Source: Pseudomonas sp. CROZ-RG-20F-R04-15 (lineage in GTDB: Bacteria > Pseudomonadota > Gammaproteobacteria > Pseudomonadales > Pseudomonadaceae). Taken from it: a stretch of DNA of 64,000 nt. The notes under the pieces were generated by a model, which saw only the letters and a program-made list of their open reading frames with translations, was not told the DNA's origin and ran no database searches. This document shows, one piece after another, positions 53,982-64,000 of this stretch; within the stretch, counting starts at the first letter, position 1, and every line of letters starts with the position of its first letter. The stretch spans positions 248,001 through 312,000 of the forward strand of contig NZ_JAKNQL010000004.1 in the NCBI RefSeq assembly GCF_022662375.1. The letters are read 5' to 3'. The translations under genes were made by a program, and so were the position numbers.

Positions 53982-54773
53982 TTACAAGCTGAAGTTTTGC
54001 ACTTCACCGGCACTCTGGCCCAATAGCGGCAGGATTTTTTTCAAGTACGCAGGATCGGCGCTGGTCCAGAATCTGACCGCCTGGTTCGGGCCGGCAGCGA
54101 GCAAATCGCGCTCCGCCAAAAGCCGCTGAAGTTGCCGCGCTACGGCTGCGCCGGTATCGATCAGGCTGATGTCCTCAGGGATCATCGACCTGAGCATCGG
54201 CTTGAGAAAGGGATAGTGGGTGCAGCCCAAAATGATCGTGTCGCAACCGCTGGCCAACAGTGGCTCGACATAACCTTGCAGCAACTGGCGCAACACGGCG
54301 CTGTGCAGATCGCCGCTTTCAATCAGTTCGACCAGGCCGGGGCATGGCTGGGTGATTACCCGCACGTCAGTGGCGAAGCGATCAAGCAACGCGGCGAACT
54401 TGGCACTCTGCAAAGTGCCGGTGGTGGCGAGCACGCCGACGACACCGCTGCGGGTCGCGGCTGCCGCTGGTTTGACCGCAGGCTCCATACCGACAATCGG
54501 CCAGTCAGGAAAGTCGCGGCGCAAATCGGCGACCCCGGCAACCGTGGCCGTATTGCAGGCCAGCACCAACGCCTTGGCGCCTTGCTCACGGAAAAACCCT
54601 GCCATCACGCTGCAACGCTGACGGATGAATTCCGGGGTTTTCTCTCCATAAGGAATGTGCCCGCAATCGGCGACATAGAGCAATGTTTCATTGGGCAGCA
54701 AACGCTGGATTTCCGCCAGCACCGACAGGCCGCCGACACCGGAGTCGAACACGCCGATCGGCGCTTCACGCAT
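53982..54773 (-). CDS. murI: Glutamate racemase
   Basis: Makes D-glutamate for peptidoglycan. The 263-residue protein has the start [13 protein letters not shown], the first catalytic Cys in LACNTATV and the second in [12 protein letters not shown] at 54773 gives the family start [10 protein letters not shown]; an in-frame GTG at 54785 would add four residues. It overlaps moeB by 8 bases, so translation is coupled. Last gene of hemA-prfA-prmC-moeB-murI. Confidence 0.95.
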   Translation of the reverse strand: MREAPIGVFDSGVGGLSVLAEIQRLLPNETLLYVADCGHIPYGEKTPEFIRQRCSVMAGFFREQGAKALVLACNTATVAGVADLRRDFPDWPIVGMEPAVKPAAAATRSGVVGVLATTGTLQSAKFAALLDRFATDVRVITQPCPGLVELIESGDLHSAVLRQLLQGYVEPLLASGCDTIILGCTHYPFLKPMLRSMIPEDISLIDTGAAVARQLQRLLAERDLLAAGPNQAVRFWTSADPAYLKKILPLLGQSAGEVQNFSL

Positions 54774-55521
54774 GGCGCGAACCACAGACGCTGCAACCCG
54801 GATCGCGCTTGACGCGCAACTCGCGGAAACGCGAACCGAGTGCGTCGATCAACAGCAGACGGCCCACCAGCGGCTCGCCGAACCCGACCAGGACCTTCAA
54901 GGCCTCAAGCGCTTGCAGGCTGCCGACCAGGCCCACCAGCGGCCCGACCACCCCGGCCTCGCTGCAGGTCAGTTCGGCTTCGCTGCCGTGGCCGTATAAA
55001 CAGTGGTAGCAAGGGCTCTCGGCGCGACGCGGATCGAACACCGACAACTGCCCTTCCAGACGAATCGCCGCGCCGCTGACCAGTGGCTTTTGCGCCGCCA
55101 CGCACGCCGCGTTGACCGCCTCGCGGGTGGAGAAATTATCGGAGCAGTCGAGCACCAGATCCACCGCTGCCACAGCTGCCGCGAGGGAATCCTCGTCCAG
55201 CGCCTGACGATGGGCGATCAACTGAATCTCGGGATTGATCGCACTCAGACGCTTGAGCGCCGAATCGACCTTGCTCATGCCGACGCTGTCGGTGTCATGG
55301 ATGATCTGGCGTTGCAGGTTGGTTAGATCGACCGTGTCGAAATCCGCCAGGTGCAACTCACCGACACCCGCCGCCGCCAGATACAAGGCAACCGGCGCCC
55401 CGAGACCGCCGAGGCCGACGATCAGCACGCGACTGTCCTTGAGCTTCAGTTGCCCGTCGATGTCGATGTGTTGCAGCAGAATCTGCCGGCTGTAGCGCAG
55501 CAATTCCTGATCATTCAGCAC
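54766..55521 (-). CDS. moeB: Molybdopterin-synthase adenylyltransferase (MoeB/ThiF family)
   Basis: An E1-like enzyme that adenylates the C-terminus of MoaD for molybdopterin synthesis. The 251-residue protein has the ATP-binding [21 protein letters not shown], the catalytic region [14 protein letters not shown] and the zinc pairs CYHC and CSVC. MoeB and ThiF are hard to separate by sequence; the position between prmC and murI matches the Pseudomonas moeB I recall. Confidence 0.92.
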   Translation of the reverse strand: MLNDQELLRYSRQILLQHIDIDGQLKLKDSRVLIVGLGGLGAPVALYLAAAGVGELHLADFDTVDLTNLQRQIIHDTDSVGMSKVDSALKRLSAINPEIQLIAHRQALDEDSLAAAVAAVDLVLDCSDNFSTREAVNAACVAAQKPLVSGAAIRLEGQLSVFDPRRAESPCYHCLYGHGSEAELTCSEAGVVGPLVGLVGSLQALEALKVLVGFGEPLVGRLLLIDALGSRFRELRVKRDPGCSVCGSRHA

Positions 55522-56345
55522 GGCAGGCGCCCCAGACTGATGCGTTGATGACCGCCCAGATCGGTGCGGCTGTGGACTTCTTCAAAACCGCGCGTCAGCA
55601 GCAAGTCGCGTACGGCTTCGGCTTGATCATAGCCGTGCTCGAGCATCAGCCAGCCAGCGGCCCGCAGATGCTCCGGCGCCTGATCGACGATCAAGCGCAG
55701 ATCGTCGAGCCCGTCCTCACCAGCAACCAGCGCGCTGGCCGGTTCGAATCGCACATCGCCCTCGACCAGATGCGGATCGGCGGCGGCAATGTACGGCGGA
55801 TTGCTGATGATCAACTGGAAACGCTGACCTTCCAGCGCGCTGAACCAATGGCTGCTCAGCACCGTGGCGTTGTTCAAATGCAGACGCTGACGATTGCGTT
55901 CAGCGAGTGCCACAGCTTCCAGCACACGATCCACCGCCGTGACTTTCCATGCCGGACGCTCGCTGGCCAAGGCCAGGGCAATCGCACCGCTGCCGGTGCC
56001 AAGGTCGAGCACTTTCGCCGGGGTCGCGGGGAGCAATTCCAGCGCTGCTTCCACCAGCAATTCGGTGTCCGGGCGCGGGATCAGCGTATGTGGCGCGACT
56101 TCCAGATCGAGTTTCCAGAAACCCTGCTGACCGAGAATGTAGGCCACCGGCTCACCGCCACGACGACGTTGCAGGTACTCGGCAAACGTCAGCGCCGCTT
56201 CACTCGGCACGATGCGCTCGGGCCAGGTGTGCAGAAAGCTGCGCGACTTGCCCAGCGCAGCGGCGAGAAGCAATTCGGCGTCCAGACGCGCCGTCGGCGA
56301 ATCCGGCAGTTCGGCGGCGCGTAACAGGCTGGCGATGATGGTCAT
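55515..56345 (-). CDS. prmC: Peptide chain release factor N5-glutamine methyltransferase
   Basis: Methylates the Gln of the GGQ motif in release factors. The 276-residue protein has an N-terminal helical domain, the SAM motif VLDLGTGSGAIALAL and the catalytic NPPY (SNPPYIAA). It follows prfA, its substrate's gene, directly (1-base gap), an almost universal arrangement, and overlaps moeB by 7 bases. Confidence 0.96.
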   Translation of the reverse strand: MTIIASLLRAAELPDSPTARLDAELLLAAALGKSRSFLHTWPERIVPSEAALTFAEYLQRRRGGEPVAYILGQQGFWKLDLEVAPHTLIPRPDTELLVEAALELLPATPAKVLDLGTGSGAIALALASERPAWKVTAVDRVLEAVALAERNRQRLHLNNATVLSSHWFSALEGQRFQLIISNPPYIAAADPHLVEGDVRFEPASALVAGEDGLDDLRLIVDQAPEHLRAAGWLMLEHGYDQAEAVRDLLLTRGFEEVHSRTDLGGHQRISLGRLPC

Positions 56346-57428
56346 TTATTCACCTATCGCTGCGAGCTGGTCAGCCTGGTATTCGGCCAGCAACGGCTCG
56401 ATCACCGCTTCAACGCCACCGGCGAGAATTTCATCGAGGGAATACAGGGTCAGGTTGACGCGATGGTCAGTGACCCGGCCCTGGGCATAGTTGTAGGTGC
56501 GAATCCGCTCGGAACGGTCGCCGGAACCGACCAGCAATTTACGCTCGCTGGCGATCGCGTTGGCCGCCGCTGCGGTTTGCTGATCGTTGAGTTTAGCCGC
56601 CAGCCAGGCCATCGCCCGGGCACGGTTCTTGTGCTGGGAACGTTCTTCCTGACACTCGACCACGGTGCCGGTCGGTATGTGCGTGATGCGGATCGCCGAG
56701 TCGGTGGTGTTGACGTGCTGACCACCGGCCCCGGAGGAGCGGTAAGTGTCGACGCGCAAATCCGCCGGGTTGATCTCGATGGCTTCGCGCTCGTCCGGCT
56801 CGGGCAATACTGCCACGGTGCAGGCCGACGTGTGGATACGACCCTGGGATTCGGTGGCGGGTACACGCTGTACGCGGTGCGCGCCGGATTCGAATTTCAG
56901 CTTGCCGTAAACATTGTCGCCTTCAATGCGCGCGATGACTTCTTTATAGCCACCGTGTTCGCCTTCGTTTGCCGAAAGGATCTCCACACGCCAGCCACGA
57001 CGTTCGGCGTAACGCGAGTACATGCGGAACAGGTCGCCGGAAAAAATCGCCGCCTCGTCGCCACCGGTGCCAGCGCGGATTTCGAGATAGACGTTACGCC
57101 CGTCATTCGGATCCTTGGGCAGCAACATGCGCTGCAGATCGTCTTCCAGAGTGATCAGCAATTCCTTGGCTTCGCGGACTTCTTCCACGGCCATTTCGCG
57201 CATATCCGGGTCGTTGTCCTTGAGCAGCGCCTGGGCGCCTTCAAGATCGCTTTGTACGCTGAGCAGCTTTTGATAGGCCTGCACGACCGGTTCAAGTTCG
57301 GCGTATTCCTTGGAATAAGCACGGAATTTGGACTGATCGGCAATGACTTCGCCGTCGCCGAGCAGCGCGGTCAGTTCCTCGAAACGGTCCTGGAGGACAT
57401 CCAGCTTGTTGAGCAGTGACGCTTTCAT
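56346..57428 (-). CDS. prfA: Peptide chain release factor 1
   Basis: Reads UAA and UAG and triggers peptide release. The 360-residue protein has GGQ in [16 protein letters not shown] (the Gln is the PrmC target). Like RF1 generally it should carry a P-x-T-type stop-codon tripeptide: VPATESQGR contains PAT. Its start overlaps the hemA stop (ATGA at 57425-57428). Confidence 0.97.
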   Translation of the reverse strand: MKASLLNKLDVLQDRFEELTALLGDGEVIADQSKFRAYSKEYAELEPVVQAYQKLLSVQSDLEGAQALLKDNDPDMREMAVEEVREAKELLITLEDDLQRMLLPKDPNDGRNVYLEIRAGTGGDEAAIFSGDLFRMYSRYAERRGWRVEILSANEGEHGGYKEVIARIEGDNVYGKLKFESGAHRVQRVPATESQGRIHTSACTVAVLPEPDEREAIEINPADLRVDTYRSSGAGGQHVNTTDSAIRITHIPTGTVVECQEERSQHKNRARAMAWLAAKLNDQQTAAAANAIASERKLLVGSGDRSERIRTYNYAQGRVTDHRVNLTLYSLDEILAGGVEAVIEPLLAEYQADQLAAIGE

Positions 57429-58711
57429 TGCGGTTTTTTATCCGAAAAGCTATCCGGTGAGCCCTCAAGGGCAAAGAGTTCCTGGGCCATGGCCAGCGCA
57501 TCGAGGCGGCCTTCGGCAGAAAGCTTTTTCAGCTGCACGCTAGGCGCATGCAACAGTTTATTGGTCAGGCCACGGGCCAGTTGCCCGAGCACATCTTCGG
57601 CGTTGCCGCCGTTGGCGAGCAGGCGCAGGGCTTTTTGCAGCTCCTCATCACGCAGGCGTTCGCTCTGTTGACGGTAGGCCTTGAGCACATCGACCGCCGC
57701 CAGCTCGCGCAGGCGCACCATGAAATCGTCGGCGCCGACCGAGACCATCTCTTCAGCGGCCTGGGCTGCGCCCTGACGACTCTTGAGGTTCTCGGCAACC
57801 ACTTCGTGAAGATCATCGACGCTGTAGAGGTAAACGTCGTCCAACTCGCCGACTTCCGGCTCGATATCCCGGGGAACGGCAATGTCGACCATGAAGATCG
57901 GTTTGTGCTTGCGCAGCTTCAGCGCGCTTTCCACCGCGCCCTTGCCAAGAATTGGCAACTGACTGGCGGTGGAACTGATGACGATGTCGCTGCGTACCAG
58001 TTCTGCAGGGATGTCCGAGAGCAGCACCGCATGGGCGCCGAACTGTTCGGCCAGCAGACTGGCGCGCTCCAGCGTGCGGTTGGCAACGACGATGCGCTTG
58101 ACGCCCAGCTCGTGCAAATGGCGCGCGACCAAAGTAATGGTCTCGCCGGCGCCGATCAGCAAGGCCTGGCTGCGTTGCAAATCGCTGAAAATCTGTTTGG
58201 CCAGACTGACCGCGGCAAACGCCACGGACACCGGGTTTTCCCCGATCGCCGTGTCGGTGCGCACCTGCTTGGCCGCATTGAATGTCGCTTGAAACAGTCG
58301 CCCCAACAACGGGCCGATGGTACCGGCCTCGCGGGCCACGGCGTAGGCCGATTTCATCTGGCCGAGAATCTGCGGTTCGCCGAGCACCAGCGAGTCGAGC
58401 CCGGAGGCGACGCGCATCATGTGACGAACTGCCGCATCATCTTCATGCACATAAGCACTCGCGCGCAGCTCATCGAGGCTTAAATGGTGATAGTCGGCCA
58501 GCCAGCGCAGCACGATATCGGCAGAAAGCTGATCCTGTTCTATATAAAGCTCACTGCGATTGCAGGTGGAGAGGATCGCGGCTTCGCGGCTGTCGGTCAG
58601 TCGGCAGAGCTGCTGCAAGGCCTCCACCAGCTGTTCAGGAGTAAAGGCCACGCGCTCGCGGACGTCTACTGACGCAGTCTTGTGGTTGATACCGAGTGCA
58701 AGGAAGGCCAT
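57425..58711 (-). CDS. hemA: Glutamyl-tRNA reductase
   Basis: First enzyme of the C5 pathway to tetrapyrroles: reduces glutamyl-tRNA to glutamate-1-semialdehyde with NADPH. The 428-residue protein has the start [20 protein letters not shown], the catalytic Cys in [11 protein letters not shown], the NADPH-binding [17 protein letters not shown] and a C-terminal dimerisation helix. It is the promoter-proximal gene of the five-gene operon and is divergent from the TPR lipoprotein gene across 182 bases. With hemH in the same window this gives both ends of the haem route. Confidence 0.96.
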   Translation of the reverse strand: MAFLALGINHKTASVDVRERVAFTPEQLVEALQQLCRLTDSREAAILSTCNRSELYIEQDQLSADIVLRWLADYHHLSLDELRASAYVHEDDAAVRHMMRVASGLDSLVLGEPQILGQMKSAYAVAREAGTIGPLLGRLFQATFNAAKQVRTDTAIGENPVSVAFAAVSLAKQIFSDLQRSQALLIGAGETITLVARHLHELGVKRIVVANRTLERASLLAEQFGAHAVLLSDIPAELVRSDIVISSTASQLPILGKGAVESALKLRKHKPIFMVDIAVPRDIEPEVGELDDVYLYSVDDLHEVVAENLKSRQGAAQAAEEMVSVGADDFMVRLRELAAVDVLKAYRQQSERLRDEELQKALRLLANGGNAEDVLGQLARGLTNKLLHAPSVQLKKLSAEGRLDALAMAQELFALEGSPDSFSDKKPQ

Positions 58712-58893
58712 TCAAGGTCGCTGATGGTGACGTGAAGCCGGCAATTGTCCTACTTCGAAAGATTCAGAACAACTACCGCTGACTATTGTCCCAATCGTCA
58801 GCCCCTATAATGGGCACAATTGAGACTCGGTTATGTTTGGCCGAAGGCTTGTGTCATGATGATCCGACCGCAGGTTAGTCGTCCTCTTCCTAT

Positions 58894-60618
58894 ATGAATA
58901 GATCTTCCGCGTTGCTCCTCGCTTTTGTCTTCCTCAGCGGCTGCCAGGCCTTGGCACCCGTGTCGCCGGACGGTACGCCGTCGGTTGAAGACACCACGCC
59001 CGCGCCTGAAAAGCCCAAGGTTTACAGCTCGTTCAGCGAGGAAACCGTTTTCAGCCTGTTGAGCGCCGAACTCGCCGGCCAGCGCAATCGTTTCGACATT
59101 GCCCTGGACAATTACGTGACCCAGGCCATCAACACCCAGGATCCGGGCGTCTCCGAACGCGCCTTCCGCATCGCCGAATATCTGGGCGCCGATCAACCGG
59201 CCCTCGATACCGCGCTGATCTGGGCAAAAAACGCCCCGGACGATCTCGAAGCGCAACGCGCCGCCGCCGTGCAACTGGCCCGCGCCGGGCGCTATGACGA
59301 CTCCATGGTTTATATGGAGAAAGTCCTGCAGGGCAAAGGCGACACCCACTTCGACTTTCTCGCGCTGTCGGCGGCTGACACTGATCAGGAAACCCGCAAC
59401 GGCCTGATGAAAAGTTTTGACCGTTTGTTGCAGCGCCATCCGAACAACAGTCAGCTGATTTTCGGCAAGGCCCTGCTCCTGCAACAGGACGGCGACAACA
59501 AAGCCGCCCTGAGCCTGCTCGAAGACCATCCGCCGGAAGAAGGCGAAATCGCCCCGATTCTGCTGCGTGCACGCCTGCTGCAAGTGATGAACCGTGGCGA
59601 CGAAGCGCTGCCATTGCTGCAAAAAAGCATCAAGAAGTACCCGGACGACAAACGCCTGCGCCTGACTTACGCACGCATGCTGGTCGAACAGGACCGGATG
59701 GACGACGCCAAGGCCGAGTTCTCCAGCCTGGTTCAGCAATATCCGGAAGATGACGAACTGCGCTACTCGCTGGCCTTGGTCTGCCTGGAAGCCAAGGCCT
59801 GGGACGAGGCCAAGGGTTATCTGGAAGACCTGATCGCCCGTGAAAGCCACGTCGATTCAGCGCATCTGAACCTCGGCCGTATCGCCGAAGAACGCAACGA
59901 TCCGCAAGGCGCACTCATCGAGTACGCCCAGGTCGGCCCGGGCAACGATTATCTGCCGGCGCAATTGCGTCAGGCCGACATCCTGATGAACAACGGCAAG
60001 ACCGCTGAAGCGCAAAGCAAACTCGCTGCCCAGCGCGACGAGCAACCGGACTACGCGATTCAGTTGTATCTGATCGAATCGGAAACCTTGTCGGCCAACA
60101 AACAGGACGACAAGGCCTGGAAAGTCTTGCAGACAGCCTTGCAGCAGTACCCGGATGATCTGAATCTGCTGTACACCCGGGCGATGCTCGCGGAAAAACG
60201 CAATGACCTGGCGCAGATGGAAAAAGACCTGCGCCTGATCATCAAGCGCGACCCGGACAACGCCATGGCACTCAATGCTTTGGGCTACACCTTGTCTGAC
60301 CGCACCACCCGCTACGCTGAAGCCAAGGCGCTGATCGAGCAGGCGCACCAGATCAATCCGGAAGATCCGGCGGTTCTCGACAGCCTCGGCTGGGTGAATT
60401 ACCGCATGGGCAATCTGGATGACGCCGAGAAATATCTGCGTCAGGCGCTGGAGCGTTTCCCTGATCACGAAGTCGCCGCGCACCTCGGTGAAGTGTTGTG
60501 GACCAAGGGCAAGCAGCGCGAAGCCAAACAAATCTGGGGCAAATTCCTCAAGGATCAGCCCGACAGCACCATTCTGCGCAGCACCATCAAGCGCCTGACC
60601 GGATCCGAGACTCTTTAA
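58894..60618 (+). CDS. TPR-repeat lipoprotein
   Basis: A 574-residue predicted lipoprotein with a signal peptide ending in FLSGC (Cys17) and an acidic linker. Many tetratricopeptide repeats follow (about 60-560), for example LNALGYTLSDRTTRYAEAKALIEQAHQI and VLDSLGWVNYRMGNLDDAEKYLRQAL. It probably scaffolds other envelope proteins. It is 3 bases upstream of lolB, a conserved order in Pseudomonas (PA4667-lolB), so a link to lipoprotein sorting is possible but unproven. Confidence 0.88.
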   Translation: MNRSSALLLAFVFLSGCQALAPVSPDGTPSVEDTTPAPEKPKVYSSFSEETVFSLLSAELAGQRNRFDIALDNYVTQAINTQDPGVSERAFRIAEYLGADQPALDTALIWAKNAPDDLEAQRAAAVQLARAGRYDDSMVYMEKVLQGKGDTHFDFLALSAADTDQETRNGLMKSFDRLLQRHPNNSQLIFGKALLLQQDGDNKAALSLLEDHPPEEGEIAPILLRARLLQVMNRGDEALPLLQKSIKKYPDDKRLRLTYARMLVEQDRMDDAKAEFSSLVQQYPEDDELRYSLALVCLEAKAWDEAKGYLEDLIARESHVDSAHLNLGRIAEERNDPQGALIEYAQVGPGNDYLPAQLRQADILMNNGKTAEAQSKLAAQRDEQPDYAIQLYLIESETLSANKQDDKAWKVLQTALQQYPDDLNLLYTRAMLAEKRNDLAQMEKDLRLIIKRDPDNAMALNALGYTLSDRTTRYAEAKALIEQAHQINPEDPAVLDSLGWVNYRMGNLDDAEKYLRQALERFPDHEVAAHLGEVLWTKGKQREAKQIWGKFLKDQPDSTILRSTIKRLTGSETL

Positions 60619-60621
60619 CCC

Positions 60622-61239
60622 ATGTTTTTGCGCCACGTTATTGTTTTCAGCTTCATCGCCCTGCTCGCCGGTTGCTCGGGTTTTGGTACCCGCGAATCGG
60701 TCGAGGGCCACGGCAGCCCGGCACAATGGGCCGCGAACAAACAACAGCTGACCGGCCTCGATGGCTGGCAGATCGACGGCAAGATCGGCATCCGCGCACC
60801 AAAAGATTCCGGGAGCGGCACGCTGTTCTGGCTGCAGCGTCAGGATTACTACGACATCCGTTTGTCCGGCCCGCTGGGTCGTGGCGCCGCACGCCTGACC
60901 GGGCGTCCGGGCAAGGTCTCGCTGGAAGTCGCCAATCAGGGCCGCTATGAATCGCAGTCCCCGGAAGCCCTGCTCGAAGAACAGCTTGGCTGGAAACTGC
61001 CAGTGTCGAATCTGGCCTGGTGGGTGCGTGGCCTGCCCGCTCCGGACAGCAAAAGTCGCCTGAATCTGGATGCCAACAGCCGTCTGGCCAACCTTGAACA
61101 GGATGGCTGGAAAGTCGAATACACCGCTTACACCGAACAAAACGGTTACTGGTTGCCGGAACGCATCAAGCTGCACGGCACTGATCTCGACGTAACGCTG
61201 GTGATCAAGACCTGGCAACCGCGCAAGTTGGGGCAATAA
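60622..61239 (+). CDS. lolB: Outer-membrane lipoprotein receptor LolB
   Basis: Receives lipoproteins from LolA and inserts them in the outer membrane. The 205-residue precursor has a lipobox ALLAGC (Cys18). The beta-barrel-like fold includes [41 protein letters not shown] and [11 protein letters not shown]. The protruding hydrophobic loop is expected in the middle. It lies 3 bases after the TPR gene and 3 bases before ispE. Confidence 0.93.
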   Translation: MFLRHVIVFSFIALLAGCSGFGTRESVEGHGSPAQWAANKQQLTGLDGWQIDGKIGIRAPKDSGSGTLFWLQRQDYYDIRLSGPLGRGAARLTGRPGKVSLEVANQGRYESQSPEALLEEQLGWKLPVSNLAWWVRGLPAPDSKSRLNLDANSRLANLEQDGWKVEYTAYTEQNGYWLPERIKLHGTDLDVTLVIKTWQPRKLGQ

Positions 61240-61242
61240 CGC

Positions 61243-62094
61243 ATGACCGCTGCACGCCTGACCCTGCCTTCGCCAGCCAAGCTCAACCTGATGCTGCACA
61301 TTCTCGGTCGCCGTGAAGACGGCTATCACGAATTGCAGACGCTGTTTCAGTTTGTCGATTACGGCGATGAAATCACCTTTGCCGTGCGTGACGACGACGT
61401 GATTCAACTGCACACCGAGTTCGCTGGCGTGCCGCATGACAGTAATCTGATCGTGCGCGCGGCGAAAATGCTCCAGCAACAGTCCGGCTGCTCGCTCGGC
61501 ATCGATATCTGGATTGATAAAGTGTTGCCTATGGGCGGCGGTATCGGTGGCGGCAGCTCGAACGCGGCGACGACGTTGCTCGGCCTGAATCATTTGTGGC
61601 AGCTGGGTTGGGACGAAGATCGTCTGGCCGCACTGGGTTTGTCACTGGGGGCCGACGTGCCGGTTTTCGTTCGTGGTCATGCGGCTTTTGCCGAAGGCGT
61701 GGGCGAGAAACTGACCCCGGTGGAACCCGAAGAACCTTGGTATCTGGTGCTCGTGCCGCAAGTCTCTGTTAGTACGGCAGAAATTTTTTCCGATCCTTTG
61801 TTGACACGTAACACGCCGCCCATTAAAGTGCGCCCCGTTCCCGAGGGAAACAGTCGAAATGACTGCTTGCCGGTGGTTGCAAGGCGTTATCCAGAAGTAC
61901 GTAACGCATTGGATTTGTTAGGTAAATTTACCGAAGCAAAACTCACCGGAACTGGAAGTTGTGTGTTTGGGGGCTTCCCAAGCAAAGCTGAAGCTGATAA
62001 AGTCTCGGCCCTTCTGACAGAGACCCTTACAGGGTTTGTAGCCAAAGGCAGCAACGTTTCGATGTTGCACCGCAAGCTGCAAAGTCTGCTCTAA
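61243..62094 (+). CDS. ispE: 4-diphosphocytidyl-2-C-methyl-D-erythritol kinase
   Basis: GHMP-family kinase of the MEP isoprenoid pathway. The 283-residue protein has the start [24 protein letters not shown], the ATP loop [17 protein letters not shown] and the C-terminal [12 protein letters not shown]. Order lolB-ispE-tRNA-prs-rplY matches many gamma-proteobacteria. From about 61750 on the codon use becomes more AT-rich than upstream. Confidence 0.96.
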   Translation: MTAARLTLPSPAKLNLMLHILGRREDGYHELQTLFQFVDYGDEITFAVRDDDVIQLHTEFAGVPHDSNLIVRAAKMLQQQSGCSLGIDIWIDKVLPMGGGIGGGSSNAATTLLGLNHLWQLGWDEDRLAALGLSLGADVPVFVRGHAAFAEGVGEKLTPVEPEEPWYLVLVPQVSVSTAEIFSDPLLTRNTPPIKVRPVPEGNSRNDCLPVVARRYPEVRNALDLLGKFTEAKLTGTGSCVFGGFPSKAEADKVSALLTETLTGFVAKGSNVSMLHRKLQSLL

Positions 62095-62130
62095 AGGAAC
62101 CAGGTGCTCGGCACTTGATGCAACAGATAC

Positions 62131-62205
62131 AGGGGCGTCGCCAAGCGGTAAGGCAGCAGGTTTTGATCCTGCCATGCGTTGGTTCGAATCCAGCCGCCCC
62201 TGCCA
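62131..62205 (+). tRNA. tRNA-Gln (TTG anticodon)
   Basis: A 75-nt cloverleaf. Acceptor AGGGGCG pairs with CGCCCCT, the anticodon stem GCAGG/CCTGC surrounds loop TTTTGAT with anticodon TTG at 62163-62165, and the T-loop reads GGTTCGAATCC. The 3' CCA is encoded. It lies between ispE and prs, as in many gamma-proteobacteria. Confidence 0.97.
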
Positions 62206-62250
62206 TTTTCCATACTCATCCAGGTTACCCTCAGCCTCTAGGTACTGCGC

Positions 62251-63192
62251 GTGTCCAAGATGATGGTCTTTACGGGGAACGCTAACCCCGATCTGGCTCG
62301 GCGTGTTGTACGTCAGCTGCATATCCCTCTCGGTGACATCTCTGTCGGTAAGTTCTCCGACGGCGAAATTACTGCCGAGATCAATGAAAACGTTCGCGGT
62401 AAAGACGTTTTCATTATTCAGCCGACTTGCGCTCCGACCAACGATAACCTGATGGAACTGGTAGTGATGGCTGATGCCTTCCGCCGCTCCTCGGCTACTC
62501 GTATCACTGCTGTTATTCCTTATTTTGGTTATGCCCGTCAGGATCGCCGTCCGCGTTCCGCACGTGTGGCTATCAGCGCGAAAGTCGTTGCTGACATGCT
62601 TACCGTAGTCGGCATCGACCGTGTTCTCACGGTTGATCTGCATGCTGACCAGATTCAGGGTTTCTTCGATATTCCGGTAGATAACATCTACGGCTCCCCG
62701 GTTCTGGTGGATGACATTGAAGATCAGCGCTTCGAAAACCTGATGATCGTTTCCCCGGACATTGGTGGCGTCGTGCGTGCACGTGCTGTTGCCAAATCCC
62801 TGGGCGTGGATCTCGGGATCATCGACAAACGCCGTGAGAAAGCCAATCACTCTGAAGTGATGCATATCATCGGTGATGTCGAAGGGCGTACCTGCATTCT
62901 GGTCGATGACATGGTCGATACCGCCGGCACTCTGTGCCACGCGGCAAAGGCCCTGAAAGAGCATGGCGCAGCCAAGGTCTTTGCCTACTGCACACACCCT
63001 GTGCTGTCGGGTCGGGCCATCGAGAATATCGAAAATTCCGTGCTGGACGAGCTGGTGGTGACCAACACCATCCCGCTGTCCGCTGCAGCACAAGCCTGTG
63101 CACGTATCCGTCAACTGGATATCGCACCGGTTGTTGCCGAAGCGGTTCGCCGCATCAGCAATGAAGAATCGATCAGCGCGATGTTCCGTTAA
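62251..63192 (+). CDS. prs: Ribose-phosphate pyrophosphokinase
   Basis: Makes PRPP from ribose 5-phosphate and ATP for purine, pyrimidine, His and Trp synthesis; it also feeds hpt and upp of this window. The 313-residue protein has [10 protein letters not shown], the ATP-flexible loop [11 protein letters not shown] and the PRPP signature [16 protein letters not shown]. The start is a GTG with AGGTA 9 bases upstream, which gives the family N-terminus. A strong terminator follows. Confidence 0.97.
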   Translation: MSKMMVFTGNANPDLARRVVRQLHIPLGDISVGKFSDGEITAEINENVRGKDVFIIQPTCAPTNDNLMELVVMADAFRRSSATRITAVIPYFGYARQDRRPRSARVAISAKVVADMLTVVGIDRVLTVDLHADQIQGFFDIPVDNIYGSPVLVDDIEDQRFENLMIVSPDIGGVVRARAVAKSLGVDLGIIDKRREKANHSEVMHIIGDVEGRTCILVDDMVDTAGTLCHAAKALKEHGAAKVFAYCTHPVLSGRAIENIENSVLDELVVTNTIPLSAAAQACARIRQLDIAPVVAEAVRRISNEESISAMFR

Positions 63193-63226
63193 GGGCCCTG
63201 CCCTTCGCGAAATGTCTCGTTGACGA

Positions 63227-63269
63227 AAAGCGCCCCGCCCCGGCATTCCTGCCGGGGCGGGGCTTTTTT
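63227..63269 (+). terminator. Terminator after prs
   Basis: A long GC stem (GCCCCGCCCCGGC/GCCGGGGCGGGGC) followed by six T, so rplY probably has its own promoter or depends on readthrough. Confidence 0.9.
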
Positions 63270-63334
63270 GCCCATACCGTGTTTGGCGCTGGTCGCAAAC
63301 GTCAACCCGGTCATGGCTATTTTGGAGATACACA

Positions 63335-63937
63335 ATGAACGATTTTACTCTGAATGCTGAACTGCGTTCCGACCTGGGGAAAGGTGCGAGCCGCCGCCTG
63401 CGTCGTCTCGCCGCTCTGGTTCCAGCTGTTGTTTACGGTGGCGAAAAAGCCCCTGAATCCATCAGCATGCTGGCCAAAGAAGTTGCCAAACTGCTCGAAA
63501 ACGAAGCGGCTTACAGCCACATCATCGAGCTGAACGTTGGCGGCACCAAGCAGAACGTCATCATCAAAGCTCTGCAACGTCACCCGTCCAAGGGTCACGT
63601 TCTGCACGCTGACTTCGTACGCGTTGTCGCTGGCCAGAAACTGACCGCTATCGTTCCTGTGCACTTCATCAACGAAGCTGCTCCAGTGAAGAAAGGCGGC
63701 GAGATTTCGCACGTTGTTGCCGAGATCGAAGTTTCCTGCCTGCCGAAAGATCTGCCTGAGTTCATCGAAGTCGATCTGGCTAACGCTGAAATCGGTTCGA
63801 TCATTCACCTGTCGGACCTCAAAGCTCCTAAAGGCGTTGAGTTCGTTGCACTGGCTCACGGTGACGACAAAGCTGTTGCAAACGTACACGCTCCACGCGT
63901 TGCTCCAGAAGCTACCGAAGAAGGCGCAGCAGAGTAA
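63335..63937 (+). CDS. rplY: 50S ribosomal protein bL25 (long, CTC/TL5 type)
   Basis: Binds 5S rRNA in the 50S central protuberance. The 200-residue product is the two-domain form: an N-terminal L25 domain ([26 protein letters not shown]) and a C-terminal TL5 beta domain ending in an acidic tail ([10 protein letters not shown]), longer than the 94-residue E. coli L25. GGAG lies 8 bases before the ATG. It follows prs, normally with pth next; the window ends before that. Confidence 0.96.
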   Translation: MNDFTLNAELRSDLGKGASRRLRRLAALVPAVVYGGEKAPESISMLAKEVAKLLENEAAYSHIIELNVGGTKQNVIIKALQRHPSKGHVLHADFVRVVAGQKLTAIVPVHFINEAAPVKKGGEISHVVAEIEVSCLPKDLPEFIEVDLANAEIGSIIHLSDLKAPKGVEFVALAHGDDKAVANVHAPRVAPEATEEGAAE

Positions 63938-64000
63938 TTCACTCTGTTTAGCCTGAGTGAGCAAGTAACATCGCGGACTGGAACGTAGCGAGAAAGCGGG

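Overview
The window is a chromosomal segment of a Pseudomonas, most likely of the P. fluorescens group. The evidence is the GC-rich coding sequence, nine clusters of the fluorescens-type REP palindrome (core GTGGGAGCGAGCCTGCTCGC), and gene orders that match, from memory, P. aeruginosa PAO1 PA4431-PA4441 at the left and PA4626-PA4671 at the right. I see no prophage, IS transposase, integrase, CRISPR array or rRNA operon. One tRNA gene (Gln, TTG anticodon) is present.

Layout. (1) 1-9.2 kb is core: petA (cut by the left edge), rpsI, rplM, an aldo/keto reductase, an acyl-CoA dehydrogenase divergent from a GlxA-type regulator, zapE, trpS, a small alpha/beta hydrolase and zapG. (2) 9.4-24 kb is more accessory: an OmpA-like lipoprotein, an MBL hydrolase, an AT-rich orphan gene (11.1-12.35 kb), a MalT-type LuxR regulator, a 384-bp element with 35-bp terminal inverted repeats, a DUF1302/DUF1329/acyl-CoA synthetase lipid module, an MFS transporter with a divergent AraC regulator, and a LysE exporter. 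(3) 24-35 kb holds a 2-hydroxyacid dehydrogenase, rsmC, a manganese (yybP-ykoY) riboswitch with its UPF0016 Mn2+ exporter, an M48 lipoprotein protease, a chemoreceptor, a divergent YedK/HMCES protein, an acyltransferase and several small conserved proteins. (4) 35.6-42.9 kb holds mqo, hpt, the upp-uraA pyrimidine salvage pair, hemH and a TIGR01777 epimerase.

(5) 43.0-52.9 kb is the most interesting part. A renalase-like flavoprotein with a Trp-rich TIGR02450 protein is followed by a translationally coupled run of nine genes: DUF523-DUF1722, a MerR-type LitR/PplR-like regulator without a B12 motif, CPD photolyase, a SnoaL-like protein, an SDR, an FAD oxidoreductase, DUF1365, a Cfa-like fatty-acid methyltransferase and DUF2878. 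Two exact matches and one near match to the operator I recall for class II LitR (T[G/A]TACA-N12-TGTA[C/T]A) lie in the two promoters of this block. I infer a light-controlled, autoregulated regulon that couples DNA photorepair to membrane fatty-acid modification and redox-cofactor repair.

(6) 53-64 kb returns to core genes: pagL; murI-moeB-prmC-prfA-hemA on the minus strand; and, divergently, a TPR lipoprotein, lolB, ispE, tRNA-Gln, prs and rplY (ribosome, haem, isoprenoid, nucleotide and envelope functions).
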